Assembly: GCF_907164915.1 (NCBI RefSeq)
Contig: NC_061862.1
Location: 124,434,641-124,498,640, forward strand
DNA: 64,000 bases
Source of the DNA: Impatiens glandulifera
Taxonomy: Eukaryota; Streptophyta; Magnoliopsida; Ericales; Balsaminaceae
Direction: 5' to 3'
Under the pieces are notes generated by a model that was not told where the DNA came from, did not search any database, and saw only the letters and a program-made list of their open reading frames with translations. Made by a program: the position numbers and the translations under genes. Shown here one piece after another: positions 22,338-32,829 of this stretch (position 1 is its first letter; every line of letters starts with the position of its first letter).

Positions 22338-25300
22338 TTATTGTTCTTCCCTTTTAACTCGAGGATCGGTTGAGCTCATGACTTGAACGGGTAGCATGTT
22401 CATATACGAAGGATAGCCGCGACCACCACGACCGCTTCCACTTAATCTACCACCGTGATCACCACCACTGGCATGACCTCCTTGATCAACATTGGATAGC
22501 CTACTACGGCCACCACCACTGTTTCTGCTTCCACGATCACCACCGCCTCAACCTCCACCTCTCTTGGATGGCCTAGGATTATCATCGATGCTTGGGGCTC
22601 GTCTGGATCTAATGCCGGTTGACACACTGTCATTTCTTCTACTTGATTCGCCTTGGGTGGTTCGAGGTTGATCTTTTTCAGCATTAGCCTTTGCGTTCTC
22701 CTTTGCTTGAAACTTTCTTGCAATAGAGTTAGCAAATTTCTTTCGTTCATTATCATTTCTACTTAAGCACCCTTGAATTTTCACCATCTGATTCTTCACC
22801 AGACTGAATTCTTACAAAGTCTCCTTATGACGTTCATCATTGATTTGCCTTTCAATGTCCAACAATTCAGTTTGACGGTTGAAGAGTTGCTTTTCAAACT
22901 TGGAGAAGTTTATATTTGAGACATGAGTCTCATATGAATTCTTCTTCAAAGTGTTATCCAATTCAGTAAGGACTTTGATAATCTTGCCAAAACCCTTTCT
23001 TTCTTCTTCATGGGTGTTCATGGCCTTTATCATGCTCTTCTGAAGAGATGAGAGCACAGACTTCATAGATTTAAACAGCTTGTTTCCTTCGGCAGAGGAT
23101 TCTTCATTTGATGAAATTTCTTCAAACTCTGCTGCCATGCTCTGAGTTGGCTCAAAGTTTGTATGAATCTGCAAGGATTGCTCCAGTTGATTCTTCTCGG
23201 CTTTCTTATCAGCTTCATTCTAATTTTCTTCTAACAATTCTTCTTCGCCTCTCTGAAATCTCTCATATAAATTTCCAGAGTAATGAAGAGGAATGTTGAT
23301 ATTTTCGTGAACATTTCCCACAATGGTGTCAGGAAATAGACGGGGCTTCTTGTATGTTACGTTTTAATCTTGTTCCTCCTTAGATGAGGAACTTTCTTCT
23401 TCATCAACCTTATATTTGGAGGGTTCCCCCTCAGATCTGATAATTTCTGGCTGAGTTACCCCGGCCACTTTCTCTTGGGCTTCCTCTGTTCTCACAACAG
23501 AGGGTATTACAATATCTTCTTCAAGAGGAGCTTGATCAACCTCCTCAATCACATCTTTTTCATGAACTTCTTCTTCATTCGTTTCAAGAGCTTGTTCAGG
23601 CTCTTGAATAATTACTTCTTCTTCTTCATTTGGATTCTCTTAAATTGGTTGATCCAGAATGCGTCTCTCTTCAGCAGAAAGATTCCCGAATTCGATCAAG
23701 AGAGCAACATCTAGCTCATCGACATCATTATCATCATCAAGAATATCCATAGCTTCATCATCATCGAAGGGTTTTGTGCCATAGCAGTTGGCGCCATGAA
23801 CGTATCGACTATCCACCGAGACGTAGCCATCCATGATGTCGTTCAGCTTCTTCAAAACTTTCATTTCCACCTCAGATCCTTTCTCAACAGGATTGAACTT
23901 AGCCTTTCTGGCTTCAAGAATTGGAAAAAGGGCTTTTCCATATAGGCAAACTTAACGAGATATTTTCTCTTCAGAGCCTCAGCTACCTCTGAATTTCTAG
24001 CCCATTTAAGAACTTTCTTTTCATTTGCTACCCGCTTCTTCCACTCTCAGGTTATTGCAGAATTCGACAGAGTATCATTGTACTTGGAAGACAATCTCTC
24101 CAAGGACCATGATTCAAAAATCTCCAATTTTTCAGCTGCAATGATTTTAACTTGATCTAAAATGAGTTTAACAATGCTTGTTGCCTTCGATACTTCTTCA
24201 GAAACTGGAGTTGCAGTCTTCTTACCTTTTCCAACAACCTCTACGGGTTTTGGAGCAGGTCTGGGTTCACTGATCACAATTCCACCTGCCTGTCTTGCGG
24301 AACGCATCAATTCGAACGCCGATTGGGGTTTCTAACACAGCTCAGCAGGGAGCTCTATACGGATAACTTTCCCGGCTATAAATGAATCTTTAGGAGCGGG
24401 AACAAAAGATTTTTGTTCAGCAGATTTACCAACAACAATGGTAAGAACTGCACCTTGTTCTGGTTGAGCACTTTCTGTAGCACCAGCGGCTACTAGATCA
24501 GGTTGAACAACGGGAGACACGTTCCTGTTATCATTTTCATCATTTGGACCGGCTGACTCAACAGTGGGCCCTTCAACATTTTCTCTTAAGGGAGAAAATA
24601 CAGATTCATCATGTTCCACTACGAGAACATCAAACTAGGCACATCGGCCAACGATTTAGAAGAAGTTACCTTTAATGATTTAGACGCGTGGGGTACCTTC
24701 GTCTTCTTCTCGTTTGAGACACTAGATCTCGAAGGCTTTCTTAGAATAGTTGCTGGAGAAGGTAGAGAGGACATCGGAGTTGCAGCAAGTACGCCTAGAC
24801 CTTGCCTTAACCTTGAATCGACTGATTTAAAGTCCTTCTTGGTTAAACTTTTCAGACTAGAGGAACTGGCCTCCGATTCATTCATTGTTTTCGATCTTTT
24901 TGCCCTTGTTGACATAACAGAAGCAGAAGGTTGTTTGGATCGGGTAGAAGGCTTACCACCCGTTTGATAACTGGATGCACCAGAGGCACATTCGATGTTG
25001 TTCTTCATCCTTATCAGTGTGCTCGCCACTATAAGGGCAGTGAATACTCTCGGAGAGTTGATCTGCTCAGGTTCACCAACAGGAACCCCCAAATGCTTCA
25101 TCAAATGACTCAGTTGAGTCGCGTACGTTATGCTTTCCTTGTTCGCCTAACAAATCGAAAAACATAGGTTCTTAAAAAGGGTAGATGCCCAGTTTACCTG
25201 GATTCCCTTTGAAATAGCGCACATATAGTCAAAACGGTCTTGACTATAGAGATGGAAGGAGCCAGATTTTCCTTGTAGAGCCTTTGCTACCACGTCGTTC

Positions 25301-25710
25301 AGAAAAATGAAGTGGGGTTTGAGAACCTTCTTATTTCCATTAACATGGATCATCGAACCATCGGTAGAAAAGGTTTTCTTCATTTCTTCCATGACTTCTG
25401 GTGAGAGGATCAAGTTGAACGTGTGCCCCTCCGTTGGAAGTTCAAAGAACTCCGCATATATGGTTTCATCGAAAGAAAACTCCATGCCATTGACGGTTCC
25501 TACGATGGATTTATCCACCATAGTTGCAGATTTGAAGAACTCTCGAACTTCTTTCTCATAGAATATTAACGGACCGCCGAGATACTTCCTATACCCAGAA
25601 TATTCTAGGGTTCTGAACATATCCACCACTTCCGGTTGATCGAAAGTGTACACTGATGGAAAATCCACCTGCAAAGTACAGTGACCCAAAGTGATTTTCT
25701 TGTTCACCAT
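22338..25710 (-). pseudogene. Extra ORF of the SIRE-like element (envelope position)
   Basis: A long coding region starting ATG-GTG-AAC-AAG at 25710, broken by several stops and frame changes (near 25147, 24619, 24330, 24047, 23870 and elsewhere). The N-terminal 190 residues (FPSVYTFDQPEVVDMF, GGPLIFYEKEVREFF, ETIYAEFFELPTEG) resemble the plant family annotated as putative plant transposon protein. A Ser/Lys-rich linker follows, then Glu-rich tracts, a predicted coiled coil near 22812-23174 and an Arg/Gly/Ser-rich tail near 22340-22500, ending TAA at 22338-22340. Position between gag/pol and the 3' LTR is where SIRE elements carry an envelope-like ORF; I see no clear signal peptide or membrane segment. 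Function unknown. It has its own promoter-like region upstream. Confidence 0.65.
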
Positions 25711-25830
25711 TTTCGAAAGAATATGAACCGACACAAGATTTCAGAAAGTTTTAGAGAGAGAAATGCAAAGAGAACTAGGGTTCTTAAGGATTTCGAGAGA
25801 TGAAAAACTTTCAAACTCATGCACTAATTT

Positions 25831-25839
25831 CCTTATATA
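25831..25839 (-). promoter_or_regulatory. Internal TATA box upstream of extra ORF
   Basis: Minus strand reads TATATAAGG, about 120 bp before the ATG at 25710, with a CT-rich leader containing CTCTCTCT between them. This looks like a plant RNA polymerase II core promoter inside the element, separate from the LTR promoter. Confidence 0.55.
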
Positions 25840-26034
25840 GATAGAGGACAGAGATACAGAATAACCGTTTCTTCTTAAGGGTATGGCCCATCAAGACGTC
25901 CTTTTTCAAGGAGTCATCATTAAAAATGAGGGTATATCAGTTATTTTCTCTAAACTTGAAAGATACGTGTCTTCATGTTGGTAAGAGATGACTGTTTAAT
26001 GTTTTGAGCGGGAAAACTGAATAGCTCTCAACGT

Positions 26035-26430
26035 GGGACAGTTGTCCTTGATCAGTCTAATTGGCACGTAGTTAGACGCTTTTCTTACTCCACAAATCCA
26101 TATAACTAAACGTCTATTAGACGGATGAGTCTATTAGACGCATACGTCTAATTCCGTGTTATAATAATTCGTCTAATGTCTATTAGACGTGTACGTTTAA
26201 TTCCGCACAAACACCACGTGTTAGACGTGTGTTTGATTAGACGTGAGCATCTACTTGCTCATGACGTAAAAACGTCTAACGTCTATTAGACGTGTCCGTC
26301 TAATTGCGTAGGTATAACACTTCAACATATAGACTTAGATGAATAGATTTTGAGCAAAAATACATTTTAAGTACAAACCGTTTTTTTAGACACATTTGTC
26401 TAATTAGACCGATTAAGAATATTCGTCTAG
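26035..26430. repeat. Palindromes upstream of the internal promoter
   Basis: At least five copies of the LTR-type palindrome core (for example ATTAGACGTGTCCGTCTAAT near 26285 and ATTAGACGCATACGTCTAAT near 26133) lie 200-600 bp upstream of the internal TATA box. They are the same motif as in the LTRs with a longer spacer. Confidence 0.8.
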
Positions 26431-26539
26431 AAAGTATCTTTAATTCCAAAGTAATTTTCCCTCTCATTATGTATAAGGACAGAAAAGCATAAGAGGCAGT
26501 TTTTGTGGTCCAAAGACCAAAAACACTTTTAACAAATAA

Positions 26540-26939
26540 AAACATTTATTCTACTAGAATGGCAAAGGCCATTGTTGATCTTCCAGGTTGTGTACTCAAA
26601 AGACTATTCTTCTTGCTTCTTTCCTGCAATCCTCCTGCATCACCTATAAAAGAAACTATTTACACATTTTGGTACCCATACTCAATTGGGTCCTCGATCA
26701 ATTAGTCCCTTAGGAATCCATATTTGAGTTATTCTGATGGATTTCCCATTTTGTGTTGTGATTAATGCATAAGATTTTGACTTAGCAGATGACTTCCTGC
26801 CAGCCACTGATCCCTTAACTTTTGAAGAATATTTTCTTTTAAAACTCCTTGACTTAGAGTCAGGTTTTAAATTGCCAGACTTATTAGCTTCTTCTAGCTT
26901 ATTTTTAAGTCAGCTAACAGTAGGCGGAACATAAACTAT
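26540..26939 (-). pseudogene. Remnant of the gag/protease junction
   Basis: Downstream of the gag stop the minus strand still reads like SIRE-type coding in pieces (QIWIPKGLI and VWVPKC near 26660-26720) with in-frame stops. It stops before any protease active site. The rest of pol is missing, so this marks the upstream edge of a large deletion. Confidence 0.6.
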
Positions 26940-28481
26940 TTAATTTTTGAAAGCAACTTTTTCATGAATCGGATCAGATTCAATGTCAGTCATACTCCCT
27001 TTGACAAAACTTATTGGCTTAAGCTTGTCAGATGAGTTGAACTTTTTGCATGACAAGTTAGGGTCATTGCTATCAAACCCCAATCCGGATCTAGATCCAG
27101 CAGGTTTCAACATACTGATCTGATATTTGACAGCTTCTCCAGACCTTGTCCATGCACAGACAACATAGTTTAACCTTTTGTTTTCAAATAAAAGGGTTTG
27201 AATCTGTTCTTTGAGCATCTCATTCTCAGATGAGATCTCTTCAATCTTCATTTCAAAAACATTTGACTTTTCAGCTTGAGATATATTTGGTTTGTTTACA
27301 TCTGATAAATATTTAGTTTCATTTAGAGATTCTACTAGCTTTCTGTACTCGATGACCATGTCATCTAGTGCAACTACCAGTTGTTCCCTTGAAAACCTTT
27401 CGGAAGAGAAGTCAAATACCTTAGTTTCCTGAGTTCTTTTTTCATCTTCTTTTTCCATGAAGCAGGCCACATGTTCTTCATCACTTTCACTGGATGAAAA
27501 GTAGGAACCACGGTTGCTTCCTCTGTTCTTTCTGTCACCTGTCATAAGAGCCTTAAGCTCTTTTCCATCATCCTTGGCATCTTCACATTTCGGTTTACGG
27601 CATTCCGATGCACAATGACCTTTAATACCAAAATTAAAACAAGTAACATTAGCTTTAGATTTTTTATTGTCATTAGAATTTGAAGAGTTTGAGTTAGAGT
27701 TGTTCTTCTTCATGAAGTCGCCAAACTTCTTCACAAAGAGAGACATGGTATCGCTACTCAGCTGTTGAGCTGCCATCTTCACATCCGGAGCGGTGGGTGG
27801 CTCTTCAGTAGTCACCAACGCCTTGGCAATAATAACAGATGTTGGTTGATCTTCTTCCATCATACAGTTCAGCTCGAACTCATAGTCCTTGAGATCAACA
27901 AAGAGATCAAAGAGAGAGATCTTGTTAAGATCTTTGGATTCCCTCATTGTCATTGTCTTTATGTCCCATTCCTTTGGAAGAGCACGCATGACCTTGATAG
28001 CAAGCTCCTGGTTGCTATAGTTCTTACCTAGGATAGACAGAGATGAGACAATCTTGCTGAATCTGGTGTCGAAATCGTTCATTGTTTCACCGTGACACAT
28101 CTTGAAGTTATCGAACTGTTGAATGGCAACCATAATCTTGTTTTCATTGGTTTGCTCGTTGCCCTCACATAGTTGGGTGAGTCTGTCCCAGACCTCTTTG
28201 GCAGTATCACATTCGATAATGTAGTTGAACATGCTGTCATCGAGAGATCTGTACAGAACATCAAGAGCCATGTTGTTGAGGTTGTTCTGCCTCTTTTCAT
28301 CAGCGTTCCAGTCAGCTTTCTCTTTATGAATCTTGATAGGACCTTCTGTGACAACGCTCCACATGTCATCATGAAGAGAAGAGAGAATATGAGCACGAAC
28401 TCTTTTCTTCCAGACAATGTAGTTTTCTCGAGAGAAAGTTGGAATGGCTGTAGCACTGGCATCTTTGGTAATGGTCGACAT
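26940..28481 (-). CDS. SIRE-like gag (capsid/nucleocapsid), 513 aa
   Basis: Uninterrupted ORF starting 32 bp below the primer-binding site. Residues 10-60 carry the copia gag start (FSRENYIVWKKRVRAHILS), 60-200 the UBN2-type capsid region (TAKEVWDRLTQLCEGNEQT, NDFDTRFSKIVSSLS), about 280-293 a zinc knuckle reading CFNFGIKGHCASEC in which the second Cys is Phe, 390-435 a coiled coil, and about 440-470 the SIRE-type segment VVCAWTRSGEAVKY. Gag builds the virus-like particle that packages element RNA. It is intact over 500 codons while every other part of the element is decayed. The stop at 26940 may be premature because homologous coding continues beyond it. Confidence 0.85.
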   Translation of the reverse strand: MSTITKDASATAIPTFSRENYIVWKKRVRAHILSSLHDDMWSVVTEGPIKIHKEKADWNADEKRQNNLNNMALDVLYRSLDDSMFNYIIECDTAKEVWDRLTQLCEGNEQTNENKIMVAIQQFDNFKMCHGETMNDFDTRFSKIVSSLSILGKNYSNQELAIKVMRALPKEWDIKTMTMRESKDLNKISLFDLFVDLKDYEFELNCMMEEDQPTSVIIAKALVTTEEPPTAPDVKMAAQQLSSDTMSLFVKKFGDFMKKNNSNSNSSNSNDNKKSKANVTCFNFGIKGHCASECRKPKCEDAKDDGKELKALMTGDRKNRGSNRGSYFSSSESDEEHVACFMEKEDEKRTQETKVFDFSSERFSREQLVVALDDMVIEYRKLVESLNETKYLSDVNKPNISQAEKSNVFEMKIEEISSENEMLKEQIQTLLFENKRLNYVVCAWTRSGEAVKYQISMLKPAGSRSGLGFDSNDPNLSCKKFNSSDKLKPISFVKGSMTDIESDPIHEKVAFKN

Positions 28482-28512
28482 ATTTCAGGAAAGGCTTGAG
28501 AATAGAAACAGG

Positions 28513-28526
28513 ACTCTAATACCAAT
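28513..28526 (-). promoter_or_regulatory. Primer-binding site of the SIRE-like element
   Basis: Minus strand ATTGGTATTAGAGT, one change from the canonical initiator tRNA-Met site TGGTATCAGAG, next to the 5' LTR. Confidence 0.85.
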
Positions 28527-30277
28527 TGATAAGGATCGACTTTATCGATAGAGACGGGGGTCTGGCTATGGATGAAGGCTTATGAAAAACGGTTTGAAAG
28601 AAATCCTGTTAGGGATTTAATCCGCTTTCTATTCTACGCAAACACTTGTAAACACTTGAAACAGATTCAAGGAGGAATTGTTTACTTGGGTTTGAAACTC
28701 AAGATGAAATATGAAAAGATGACAGAAATGAAAGAACGCAGCAGTTTGTTTATGGATGTTCGGAGAAACTCTCCTACGTCACCCCTTCTTCTAACCACCA
28801 GAAGGATTCACTATAATATGATTCGAATCAAATACAGTTTACACACTCTTAGCTCACTATTGAACATAACACTTTTTGATCAATTACAAGATGAAGAATA
28901 TCACTTAGCTAAAGGTGTTTTGATTCTAGCTCTCTCTTGATTCACACACAGTACAATCAGAAAGCAGCTTCACAGTATAAATATTCAAAGGCTTGAATTT
29001 TCTGTAATTTCAGTAAGCAAGATGATTGAGATCGGCAAATTCGTAAGTCTGGGCAGTTCGTGAGACAGATTGTCCGTTGTCCTTGAAATTTGTTAAATAC
29101 TGAGCAGGAGCTAACAGTCGAATCTTTTACAATGATATGTGGCACTCTTCCATTGGAAAGCCTCCATTGTACACCGCAGATTCTGAGCACAAGGATCGTG
29201 GTCGTACACCACTAGTAGTGCGTCGAATATTCCATCAGAGATGTACATGCAAAACAAGTAATATGGGGAAAATTCTCTTACGTGGCATTCGTTAGTTGGT
29301 TGTATATAGTTGTTGTATTGATCTTCACTAGAAAGTGGAGCAGGAGTAGGGTACATCTATAACATGTGGGTAAACAAATGCTAGCTTCAAGCATACTGCT
29401 TGAGCTGAGTATTAGACGTATTTCAATTAGACGGATTGTGAAAATCAGTCTAATGAAATCAAACAACGTCTATTAGACCGCCTGGTCTAATAGAATTAGA
29501 CTTACGTCTAATTATAATAACCATTAGACTGCACGTCTAACTCCACTAAGTTAGACTGCACGTCTAATTCCTGTTCTACCTCAGACTTGTCTGAAGGAGT
29601 TAGACTCATGTCTAACTTTTACTTAATTAAAGTACACATTTTATTATCCATTAATCATTAGACGACACGTCTAATTCCGGTTCTACCTCAGACTTGTCTG
29701 AAGGAGTTAGACTCACGTCTAACTTTAACTTAATTAGACTACACGTCTAATTATTCATTAACCATTAGATGGCACGTCTAATTCCGGTTCTACCTCAGAC
29801 TTGTCTGAAGGAGTTAGACTCACGTCTAACTTTCACTTAATTAGACTTTCTGTCTAATTGCAAATATATTAGACTACACGTCTAACTCCACTAAGTTAGA
29901 CTGTATGTCTAATTCCGAATATCTATTAGACCATACGTTTAATTCTATGCATTCATTAGACTACATGTCTAACTCCGTTGAGTTAGACTATACGTCTAAT
30001 TATATACATTCATTAGACTGTACGTCTTACTCCGTTGAGTTAGACTGTACATCTAATTCTATGTATTCATTAGACTGTACGTCTAACTCTGTTGAGTTAG
30101 ACTGCACGTCTAATTCTATATATCTAATGCCAAAATCGGTCTAATGACTCTTATTAGAGCCAAGTCTTATGAAATATGATTTCGATACACCTGCATCAAA
30201 ATGCATAAGTCATTTCATCATCAAAATCTCAATGGTTAAATTATTTCAACACTTAGTCAAAATAATTTGATCCAACA
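28527..30277 (-). repeat. 5' LTR of SIRE-like element (1751 bp)
   Basis: Minus strand begins TGTTGGATC at 30277 and ends CTTATCA at 28527, giving TG/CA ends. It contains the ACGTAGGAGA block near 28773, a TATTTAACA TATA-like site near 29096, and about 20 palindromes of the TTAGAC..GTCTAA type at 29410-30130, partly in larger repeated blocks of about 110 bp. Confidence 0.85.
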
Positions 30278-30609
30278 GAAGAGGCTCATAGGCTCATAGT
30301 GCTTCGAGAGAATTGAACTAGGCATTTAGATATGTCCAATGAAAGAAGGGAACCAAATCTAATGACCCTCATTACATCTTTTTATTCTTTGATAATTGTT
30401 TTACGAGGTAGTGAAGGGCCATTGGAGAGGTTCAGTTATTAAATATTGGAGATGGAGTCTTCATTGGTTTAGATATTGACTCTTCATGAATTATTGTTGT
30501 TAGTATTTCCAAGGGTGTGGAGTGTTTGCTTGATGTGGAGAGTTTGTTTAATTTACTTCTCCACATGTATTATTTTACTTGAACTCTATAAATGAAATCA
30601 AATAAATAA
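30278..30609. other. Unassigned DNA beside the SIRE-like 5' LTR
   Basis: No gene recognised. The end (CTCTATAAATGAAATCAAATAAATAAAAAAA) is A-rich and may be a retroposon tail, but I cannot support that. Confidence 0.35.
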
Positions 30610-31090
30610 AAAAAGTGTTAAAAACTTTACATGAAAGTTCGAAACGTTTTACATGAAGGTGGTAATCGCTTTCCATAAAGTAGTGAGTCACTTTACATAG
30701 CCCTTTCAAGCAATTTACATGCAAATTTATTGTATATATTTCAATTTTCAAATATTAAAAATCGTATTTGCACATTCTAAATAATTATAGCAACTTTTAA
30801 CCTAAAGACAAATCATTCACAATAGATTAAAACACTTTAGTAAATCGTTTGATAGTGTGTGAAACGCTTTACATGAAGGTGACAATCTTTTACATCAAGT
30901 AATGAATCACTTTACATTGCCCTATAAAGCGATTAAGTGAAAATTTGTTGTATAAATTCCAATTTCAAACATTGAAACTCTTATAGGTAAGCATTCTAAA
31001 TGATCATAACAATTTTTTTACCTAAAAACAAATCATTCACTTGTATAATTCTAAAGATAACATTGAGAAACGATTCACAAAGCCCAGTCA
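30610..31090 (-). repeat. Right arm of foldback array, outer part
   Basis: Two units that are the reverse complement of the left-arm units at 17445-18000: ACGCTTTACATGAAGGTG, then TTCCAATTTCAAACATT and AAACAAATCATTCAC. This outer part was separated from the rest by insertion of the SIRE-like element. Confidence 0.75.
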
Positions 31091-31954
31091 AATATGTACA
31101 TTATCTATTTTTTAACATCGTATATTGTAAATAAAAACAGTTTAAGTTGGACATATGAATTAGTATGAATAAAACAGTTTAAAACACTATTTCACAATCT
31201 CAAAAAACTATTAACACTACATGAATCATAGTTTTATCTGCTGATACTACATAAATACAATTTTAAATACGTTAACTCCTTGTTTTAACTTTTGATTTCT
31301 TCATCGATTTAGTAAACGCAATGATTTGTTTTTGTGATTCATGATTATCAAATGAGAGATAAGCGTAAAACATTACAAAAATAATAAACAAAATGTAGAG
31401 TTTGAAAAGAATACTAAAATGAGAAATAAAAATGAAACAACTATGATTAAAACGTACCATTTTTGCTTCACAAGATCTTTAGTGGATGTTCTTAGGTTAA
31501 TGGAAGCAAGAGAGTTTACGATCAAATAGAAGACGCGGAAGAAACGCAACCGAGCGTAGAGAGAGGATGCAAGATTAAATGGGAACTGTACGAGCAAAAA
31601 AACCCTTTTTCATTGACTTTTTTATTTTCTCTCCCAACCAATGTGGCCTACATGTGGCATACCAAGTCGAATTTGTTGTCTTTCGCTGCCCGCTAATCGC
31701 TTCCCTATCATATCTCTAAAATAAAATTGGGTGTGCATAGAACAGAAGAAAGAATATGATTGAAACGACGCCGTTTTTGGGTCATTTTAATGACAAAGAA
31801 GGAAACCAAAACAACATTTTATAGGGTCGACTACATTTTGTGTGCGTCACGCGTCCTTCTTGTGTTACACTATGCTCTGTTCGGCGTTGGTCACTCCGTT
31901 GCGAGGAGGCCGCTGACCTCCGTCTACAGTTGAGGTGTTTAACTAACGATGGTG
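31091..31954. other. Unassigned DNA before copia-2
   Basis: Moderately AT-rich. The part 31640-31954 is less AT-rich and contains AACGACGCCGTTTTT near 31764, a motif common near dicot promoters and LTRs. It continues at 36204 once copia-2 and one target-site copy are removed. No ORF with family resemblance. Confidence 0.4.
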
Positions 31955-31959
31955 GTTGC

Positions 31960-32435
31960 TGATAGAAATTTTTATCAGTATCCTAATCATGAATATAGAC
32001 TATAATTATAATGCAGCGGAAGCGTACCTGAAGATGATCCCATTGTAAATTCGAATTGATCTATTCTTGAAAGGAACGGCTAGGTCTTCCAAGACTAAGT
32101 ATTATCCGTTCTCCTCGGATATTGACGGGGAAAATCAAAGGACAAGAAAACGGAGGAGAGTTGAGAGAGAAAAGGCGTGAGAGTTCTTCTTTGAATCTCC
32201 TTCTCCTGTTTCTTAAATAATACTTGTCTCAGGGACCTAACCCTAGTTGAAGCCCATATATTGTTAAAGCCCACAATATAAGAAGGCCCACCATATTATT
32301 AATACTTGTTTTGTCATGTCACCAAATAAACAAATACTAAACGGGTATCTACAATTATTCATTTCATAATCATTAAGCCCATGACTTTAATCTAATAATA
32401 TGTTCTACATATATATTTAAATCCAAAATCTAACA
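31960..32435 (-). repeat. 3' LTR of copia-2
   Basis: Plus-strand edges TGATAGAAATT and AATCTAACA, so minus strand begins TGTTAGATT and ends TATCA. 476 bp. Confidence 0.93.
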
Positions 32436-32829
32436 ATCTCTCACTGGATTTAATATGTATCTGAATGAACACATTATTCTTCAAGAGCTCAATTTATCAG
32501 TCAATAAAAATAAAGGGCTTATAACAATCTGGTTCATCAATCATAGCAATATAGGACTAAAGAAACATTCATCATATTTATGGCTAAACTAACAATAATC
32601 ACTGATACTACTGCAATCAAATGATATAGATCAATTATAAAATATGTAGAGAGAAAATCACATTAATGTGACCTGAATATGTCAATTTTCTTTGGTCCAA
32701 ACTTAATGAGATCGTTATCTTTGAATATAATGTACAAAAGTGTCAAAAATAAACTTTATTTCTAATTAGAAAAGTGCTTTAGAAAACATCACGCAATTGA
32801 CAAAAAAGTAATTGTAGCATACTCTCCCA

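Larger units (their letters stand above)
20752..30277 (-). mobile_element. SIRE/Maximus-like copia element lacking pol
   Basis: Minus-strand element: 5' LTR 28527-30277, primer site, gag 26940-28481, a degenerate stretch, a promoter-like region, a long extra ORF 22338-25710, and 3' LTR 20752-22162. Gag type, the primer site and the ACGTAGGAG block of the LTR resemble the SIRE/Maximus lineage. There is no reverse transcriptase, RNase H or integrase between gag and the extra ORF. The 3' LTR has lost about 45 bp at its outer end and about 290 bp internally, so no target duplication can be checked. It sits inside the right arm of the foldback array. Confidence 0.8.

Noticed and set aside
22442..25734. 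Cellular gene captured by the retrotransposon
   Set aside because: Its head resembles a transposon-protein family and it lies in the usual extra-ORF position of SIRE-like elements, so capture of a host gene is not needed, though I cannot exclude it.
31700..31954. Host gene promoter interrupted by copia-2
   Set aside because: Motifs are suggestive but no coding sequence follows at 36204, so there is no support.
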